Shown in pieces: positions 5,442-8,899 of a stretch of 8,899 bases of DNA. The DNA is from a bacterium. Its GTDB lineage: Bacteria > Patescibacteriota > Minisyncoccia > Phycocordibacterales > SBAW01. How positions within the stretch are numbered: the first letter of the stretch is position 1; every line of letters starts with the position of its first letter. The position numbers and the translations under genes were made by a program. The notes below the pieces were generated by a model. The model worked only from the letters and a program-made list of their open reading frames with translations, was not told the DNA's origin and made no database searches. The stretch covers positions 1 to 8,899 of the forward strand of contig JAUSIO010000051.1 of NCBI GenBank assembly GCA_030647845.1, read 5' to 3'.

Positions 5442-7367
5442 TTATGTTAAATTATCGGGTAGGAGAATTTTTAGTAATTTTTTGAGCGACATTTTTGCGA
5501 CGCCAACCACAGTGTCTGCTCCGCCGTAGTATATAAACAGTGTGTCGCCGCGCAACACCACCCCGCAAGCAAAAACGACGTTGCGGACCTGCCCCACGCG
5601 CTCGTACTCTTCGAGCGGCTCAAAAATAGTGTCAATAGTGCGGGAGATAACAATCGACGGGTTCTTGAGGTCCAGCAAGACCGCGCCGAGCCGATAGGTG
5701 GTCGACTTGGAGACGCCATGATATATCAACAGCCAACCCCTATCTGTCTTGATAGGCGGTCCGGCGATGCCGATTTTTTCGCTATCCCAGCAACCTGGTC
5801 GCGGACCCATAATTTCGATACAGCGGTTGATGCGGTTTTTTGTAAAGTCGAGTGTGTCGAGGAAGTCGGCGCACAACTGTGGGCTGATGCGATGCAGTAA
5901 CATATACTGACCACCGATTTTCTCCGGCATGAGGCACATGTCTTTGTCGTCAAAAGCATCGGGCGTAGTCAACACTGGTTTTGCCCAGGTACTCCATTTT
6001 TTTGCCAAAAAGTCCTTGCAGGATATCGAGGTAAGGGCGGCTCGGGCCGGGTGGACGCCGTCAAACACGGTGTACGCCATATAGAGTGTATCGTCCAACA
6101 CGGTAAGGCGTGGGTCTTCGCAACCCGAGTTGCCCTGGGGAGGACCTTTCTTTTGCTCGAATTCCTCTTTCGGAGTGTATGCGGGCGTCGTATCGCGCCC
6201 GATGATTTTGATGCCGTTTTTGGTCGCGGCGTAGCCGATTGTCGACGTGTTGTCCTGCGACATTGCCCGATAGAGCAAATGTATTGTGCCACCGAGGTCA
6301 ACTGCTCCTGGGTTGAACACTGCGCGGCTTTCCCACGGGTGGTCGGCCACTGGCTCCAGTATAGGGTTTTCTTTTGCACGGATAGCGAGCTCGACACGAC
6401 GCTCGGGTATCATAGCCGCCAGCAAATCGGGCAAGTTGAGTGATGCCTTTGCACACACCGTGTCGGCCGCACCGTAGTAGAGGTCTACGCGATTTTTCTC
6501 CAGTAGGGCGCCGGATGGGAAGACGATGTTCGGCACCATGCCGTACTTCTCGTATATTTCTTCGGGCACCATAATTGGCCCCTTAGTACGCCCAATGATT
6601 TCGTGTGGGTCTTTAAGGTCAAGCAGTAGCGCCTCGATGCCAAATACGCGCTCCCTGCCGCCGCCAAAGTAGTTTTGTATGTACGAATAGAAAAGTAACC
6701 AACCATCTTTTGTTTTTATTGGCGGCGCGCCCACCTCGACATGGTCGTGCTCAAAGCGTAAGGGGTTTATCGTATGTTGGTCTAGTTCTGCATGCCAAGT
6801 TTCCCAAAATGAGATGTCCCACAACTCTTCGAGCTTGTCGCACTGGGCCACGGCGATGCGTGCTGGCGGTTCGTCAGTGTGTGCGGTCAAAATCACCGTT
6901 ATCTTGCCGTTTATACGCTCTGGGAACAGCGCCATCGCTTTTGCGTTAAAGGGTGTGACTAGATGTCGCTCGTCAACCGTCTCTAAATCTTTTGAAAGTG
7001 CCGCGGCAACTTTGATATTGCCCGGACCAAAGGGCATCCCGCCAAGCGCAGTATAAAAAATAATATACTGCCCTTCGAAAAACGTCACACGCGGGTCTTC
7101 GCAACCGTATTTTTCCCATGGCTCAACCGGAATAATAAATTGTCGCCGGTTTTGGAATGTCTTGCCGTCAAGCGACAGTGCCTTGCCTATTGTGGAGACG
7201 CCGGCAGGCGTCATCAACGCATCGGGGCGACCGAGCGCACGGTAGAGTAGGTGCGTGATATTGCCACGTTTAATCGGGCAGCCATTAAACGTGCCGCGCG
7301 CTTCCCATTGTTTGTCGACAATGGGCGAGAGCAAGGGGTTGTGCGGTGAGCGGCGAATGACGTACAT
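5442..7367 (-). CDS. Double-module GH130 mannoside phosphorylase/hydrolase family protein
   Basis: GH130 enzymes are five-bladed beta-propellers that cleave beta-mannosides, usually by phosphorolysis giving mannose-1-phosphate. One module is about 300-360 residues; this 641-residue protein holds two in tandem, about 1-325 and 330-641. Each repeats the family motifs in order: NP.L.P..W, LLYRA, GCEDPR with the catalytic Asp (D91 and D418), PE.I.G (149 and 481), PPIKT..GWLL (K218 and K540) and YYG.ADT (about 297 and 613). The C-module keeps the full set, with R442 (ARAALTS) and H550 (IYHG). In the N-module these become K119 (IKVAAAL) and S228 (FYSY). Since Arg, Lys and His of these motifs are thought to hold phosphate, the N-module may have a different specificity or no activity. 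No signal peptide or membrane helix is seen, so it is probably cytoplasmic. It is the last gene of the operon, 19 bases after the other GH130 gene. No good ribosome site precedes the ATG. Confidence 0.92.
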   Translation of the reverse strand: MYVIRRSPHNPLLSPIVDKQWEARGTFNGCPIKRGNITHLLYRALGRPDALMTPAGVSTIGKALSLDGKTFQNRRQFIIPVEPWEKYGCEDPRVTFFEGQYIIFYTALGGMPFGPGNIKVAAALSKDLETVDERHLVTPFNAKAMALFPERINGKITVILTAHTDEPPARIAVAQCDKLEELWDISFWETWHAELDQHTINPLRFEHDHVEVGAPPIKTKDGWLLFYSYIQNYFGGGRERVFGIEALLLDLKDPHEIIGRTKGPIMVPEEIYEKYGMVPNIVFPSGALLEKNRVDLYYGAADTVCAKASLNLPDLLAAMIPERRVELAIRAKENPILEPVADHPWESRAVFNPGAVDLGGTIHLLYRAMSQDNTSTIGYAATKNGIKIIGRDTTPAYTPKEEFEQKKGPPQGNSGCEDPRLTVLDDTLYMAYTVFDGVHPARAALTSISCKDFLAKKWSTWAKPVLTTPDAFDDKDMCLMPEKIGGQYMLLHRISPQLCADFLDTLDFTKNRINRCIEIMGPRPGCWDSEKIGIAGPPIKTDRGWLLIYHGVSKSTTYRLGAVLLDLKNPSIVISRTIDTIFEPLEEYERVGQVRNVVFACGVVLRGDTLFIYYGGADTVVGVAKMSLKKLLKILLPDNLT

Positions 7368-7386
7368 ATTATATTTTCATTGTACC

Positions 7387-8529
7387 TCACTCCAGAGTGG
7401 CGTGTTGATTATGGGTGAGTTTGTGCAAAAAGCTGTGGAGGTTAGCATGTGCCACGCCGATATATTTGTCGCCGCCGCCATAGTACACCAGCAAGTCGTC
7501 GCCAAATACTACCGCGCCGGAGGCATATACGACGCCCGGCTTCCAGTCGTTTTCGTACCACTCCCGGGGTTCCAGTATCGGGGCGGACGAGCGGTACAAA
7601 ATTTTGCTCGGGTCTTGTAAGTCAAGCAACATCGCGCCAACCTTGTAACCGACGTTCTCGCTCGGCTTCATCGCGTGGTACAGCAAGAGCCACCCACTTT
7701 CAGTTTTGATCGGCGGGGAGGCCGCCCCACGGACAAACTCGTCCCACGCGCCCGACCTGCCGCTACGCTCGTTGTTGCTTTGTATCGGGTGTTCATGCAA
7801 ATCCTCAAGCGAGTCGGCATATTCGACAAGTACCGCGGGCGTCAATGCGTGGAGTATCGCAAAGCGCCCGCCGATTTTTTCGGGGAACAAGACCCAATTT
7901 TTGTGCGTCTGGTTTGGGGGAGAAATAAGAAGCGGTTTTTTCCAATGCCACTGGCCAGCAGAAAAGTCATCGAGCGACAGCGACGTCAGTGCCATTCTAA
8001 TCGAGCCCCACCCCTCAAACGCGACAAAATTTACGTATAGATTCTCCTCTACCGTGACCGCTCGCGGGTCCTCGACGCCGCCCCAGCCGCCGCCGGAGGC
8101 GTACAAGGCAGTGTTATAGGAAAGTGCTTGGTATGCCGAACTTCGGCGGGGGATGTCAAAGTTGGCGCCTTGGTCGTACACCGGGTAGGGGAGTCGCTGG
8201 TCAAAGTGGATACCGTCTTGGCTCGACGCGTACCCAATGCGCGATATGCCGTCTTGCCCCATTGCGCGGTACAACAAGTGTACGCGACCTTCGTGCACAA
8301 ATGCGGCGGGGTTAAAGACCGCTTCCGACTCCCACCAATGTTCGGGCTTAGGTTTGAGAACGGGGTTTTTGTCGGAGCGTGTAAGTGCGAGTGGTTGACG
8401 CTTCTCGAAAAACAAAAAAGAAAAAAGGGCAATAAACCCCAACACCAACGCGACAAGCACAAGGATAATCCCAACGGTGCTCAATGCAACTCCTGCTAAT
8501 ACGATTACTGCTCCTAGTGTCGTGTTCAT
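7387..8529 (-). CDS. Membrane-anchored GH130 family glycoside phosphorylase/hydrolase
   Basis: This 380-residue protein starts with a long hydrophobic stretch (about 5-41), enough for one long or two short membrane helices, followed by FEKRQ and one complete GH130 module. Motifs seen: NPVLKP..HWWE (55-67), LLYRAMGQDGISRIGYA (85-101), GGVEDPR with the catalytic Asp D154, IRMALTS (R178), LFPEKIGGR (214-222), PPIKTESGWLLLYH (K275, H285) and YYGGGDKYIG (349-358). All expected active-site positions are filled, so it should be active on a beta-mannoside or a related sugar. The basic residues just after the helix suggest the catalytic part faces the cytoplasm; an outward orientation cannot be ruled out. 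The frame can be read back to 8589, but the first 20 residues would then lie within the end of the cupin gene and its palindrome. The ATG at 8529 comes seven bases after the cupin stop, so I chose it. It is co-transcribed with the cupin and the double GH130 gene. Confidence 0.9.
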   Translation of the reverse strand: MNTTLGAVIVLAGVALSTVGIILVLVALVLGFIALFSFLFFEKRQPLALTRSDKNPVLKPKPEHWWESEAVFNPAAFVHEGRVHLLYRAMGQDGISRIGYASSQDGIHFDQRLPYPVYDQGANFDIPRRSSAYQALSYNTALYASGGGWGGVEDPRAVTVEENLYVNFVAFEGWGSIRMALTSLSLDDFSAGQWHWKKPLLISPPNQTHKNWVLFPEKIGGRFAILHALTPAVLVEYADSLEDLHEHPIQSNNERSGRSGAWDEFVRGAASPPIKTESGWLLLYHAMKPSENVGYKVGAMLLDLQDPSKILYRSSAPILEPREWYENDWKPGVVYASGAVVFGDDLLVYYGGGDKYIGVAHANLHSFLHKLTHNQHATLE

Positions 8530-8536
8530 TATAGTA

Positions 8537-8899
8537 TTATTCCGCAGGCGAAACCTGCGGTGCAGGTTTCGCCTGCGGAATGCGCCCATAGCGGTCTTCT
8601 AGCCGAGTAATGTCCTGCTCGTCAAAGTCGCCCAATGATACTTCAAGCCACTGTATGCCCTCGGTTCCACCTGATATTTGGTGTTTTGAATTGCGTGGGC
8701 ACCAGAACATATCACCGACAGTCGCTGGACGTTCTTCATCACCAATACGTACCACGCCTGTGCCCCGGGTAATGCGCCAAAACTCGTCGCGGTGTTGGTG
8801 TGTCTGCAAACTTACACTTTCACCCGGTTGTATCGTCAGTATCTTGACCGTTGTTTTTTCGTTGAGCGTAAAACGCTCGAAGTTTCCCCACGGACGCTC
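8537..8899 (-). CDS. Cupin of the mannose-6-phosphate isomerase (type II) family, 5' end cut by window
   Basis: The frame runs open to the right edge, so the start is outside the window; the visible 120 residues begin ERPWGNFE, the characteristic RPWG opening of the type II phosphomannose isomerase cupin. A TTG in the middle (8809) is not the start, because conserved family sequence continues upstream of it. Metal ligands are visible: H34, H36 and E39 (QTHQHRDEFW) and H73 (RNSKHQISGG), counted from the window edge. The family's usual closing segment, here DEQDITRLEDRYGR, is present at 93-106. This domain interconverts mannose-6-phosphate and fructose-6-phosphate, either alone or as the C-terminal part of a bifunctional ManC with a guanylyltransferase; the window cannot tell which. 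The last 12 or so residues, Pro/Ala-rich, go beyond the family's normal end and are coded by a perfect inverted repeat. It is the first visible gene of the GH130 operon. Confidence 0.88.
   Translation of the reverse strand, partial: ERPWGNFERFTLNEKTTVKILTIQPGESVSLQTHQHRDEFWRITRGTGVVRIGDEERPATVGDMFWCPRNSKHQISGGTEGIQWLEVSLGDFDEQDITRLEDRYGRIPQAKPAPQVSPAE
8540..8580. repeat. Perfect 19-bp-arm inverted repeat with nested palindromes
   Basis: TTCCGCAGGCGAAACCTGC (8540-8558) and its exact complement (8562-8580) are separated by three bases. Each arm is itself near-palindromic: CCGCAGG/CCTGCGG around CGAAA in the left half (8542-8560), GCAGG/CCTGC in the right. The RNA can therefore form one long hairpin or two short ones. 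On the minus strand it codes for the cupin tail and ends directly against the TAA stop. There is no U-run after it, so it is not a standard terminator. It may be a REP-like or in-frame palindromic element, or an RNA hairpin that sets relative expression of the cupin and GH130 genes. Confidence 0.85.

Noticed and set aside
5719..5728. A TGATATATCA core, as in the 19-bp repeat, inside the double GH130 gene
   Set aside because: Only the 10-base core matches, and it codes for the conserved Leu-Ile-Tyr-His stretch, so coincidence is the simpler explanation.
7368..7373. TATAAT directly before the ATG of the double GH130 gene
   Set aside because: It touches the start codon, so a transcript from it would begin inside the gene; the 19-base gap to the upstream gene indicates operon transcription.
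8530..8589. An earlier start for the membrane GH130 gene at 8589
   Set aside because: It would overlap the cupin end and translate the inverted repeat into an Arg-rich leader before the membrane helix; the ATG at 8529 fits better.

Overview
The window reads as an ordinary chromosomal stretch of a small-genome bacterium. The best guess is Patescibacteria/CPR, Parcubacteria-like. The grounds are compact intergenic gaps, scarce Shine-Dalgarno sites, a TrpR-like YerC/YecD-type regulator, a two-ATP-cone NrdA and short unrecognised proteins. This is inference from gene content and no marker settles it. TGA is used as a stop (the gene ending at 7387), so the UGA=Gly code of Gracilibacteria/Absconditabacteria is unlikely. 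No tRNA, rRNA, CRISPR array, transposase or integrase is visible. No gene-free stretch exceeds 300 bases; the longest is 5289-5441.

Layout. On the minus strand, 31-288 is a small coiled-coil protein and 391-3450 is a class I ribonucleotide reductase large subunit with no nrdB beside it. At 3553-4320 (minus) is a HAD-IIB phosphatase/mutase of the phosphomannomutase type. A divergent promoter region (4321-4415) separates it from the only plus-strand gene, the TrpR-like regulator at 4416-4829. A two-helix membrane protein of unknown function follows at 4911-5288 (minus). The last part is a minus-strand operon read from the right edge: a mannose-6-phosphate-isomerase-type cupin (cut by the window end), a membrane-anchored GH130 enzyme (7387-8529), and a 641-residue protein made of two fused GH130 modules (5442-7367).

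How the genes may work together. GH130 enzymes are mannoside phosphorylases or hydrolases, and the phosphorylases release mannose-1-phosphate. The cupin belongs to the family that interconverts mannose-6-phosphate and fructose-6-phosphate. The HAD protein resembles phosphomannomutases, which interconvert mannose-1- and mannose-6-phosphate. Together they could join mannoside breakdown or recycling to glycolysis and GDP-mannose. The HAD gene is not in the operon, so this link is inference.

Most unusual structures: (i) three same-orientation copies of a 19-bp near-palindrome (4390, 4837, 5386) that bracket the regulator gene and the membrane-protein gene; (ii) a perfect 19-bp-arm inverted repeat (8540-8580) that codes for the cupin's C-terminal tail just before its stop codon; (iii) three GH130 modules in a row, one with changed phosphate-site residues; (iv) -10-like boxes 7-9 nt upstream of several ATG codons, suggesting leaderless transcripts.
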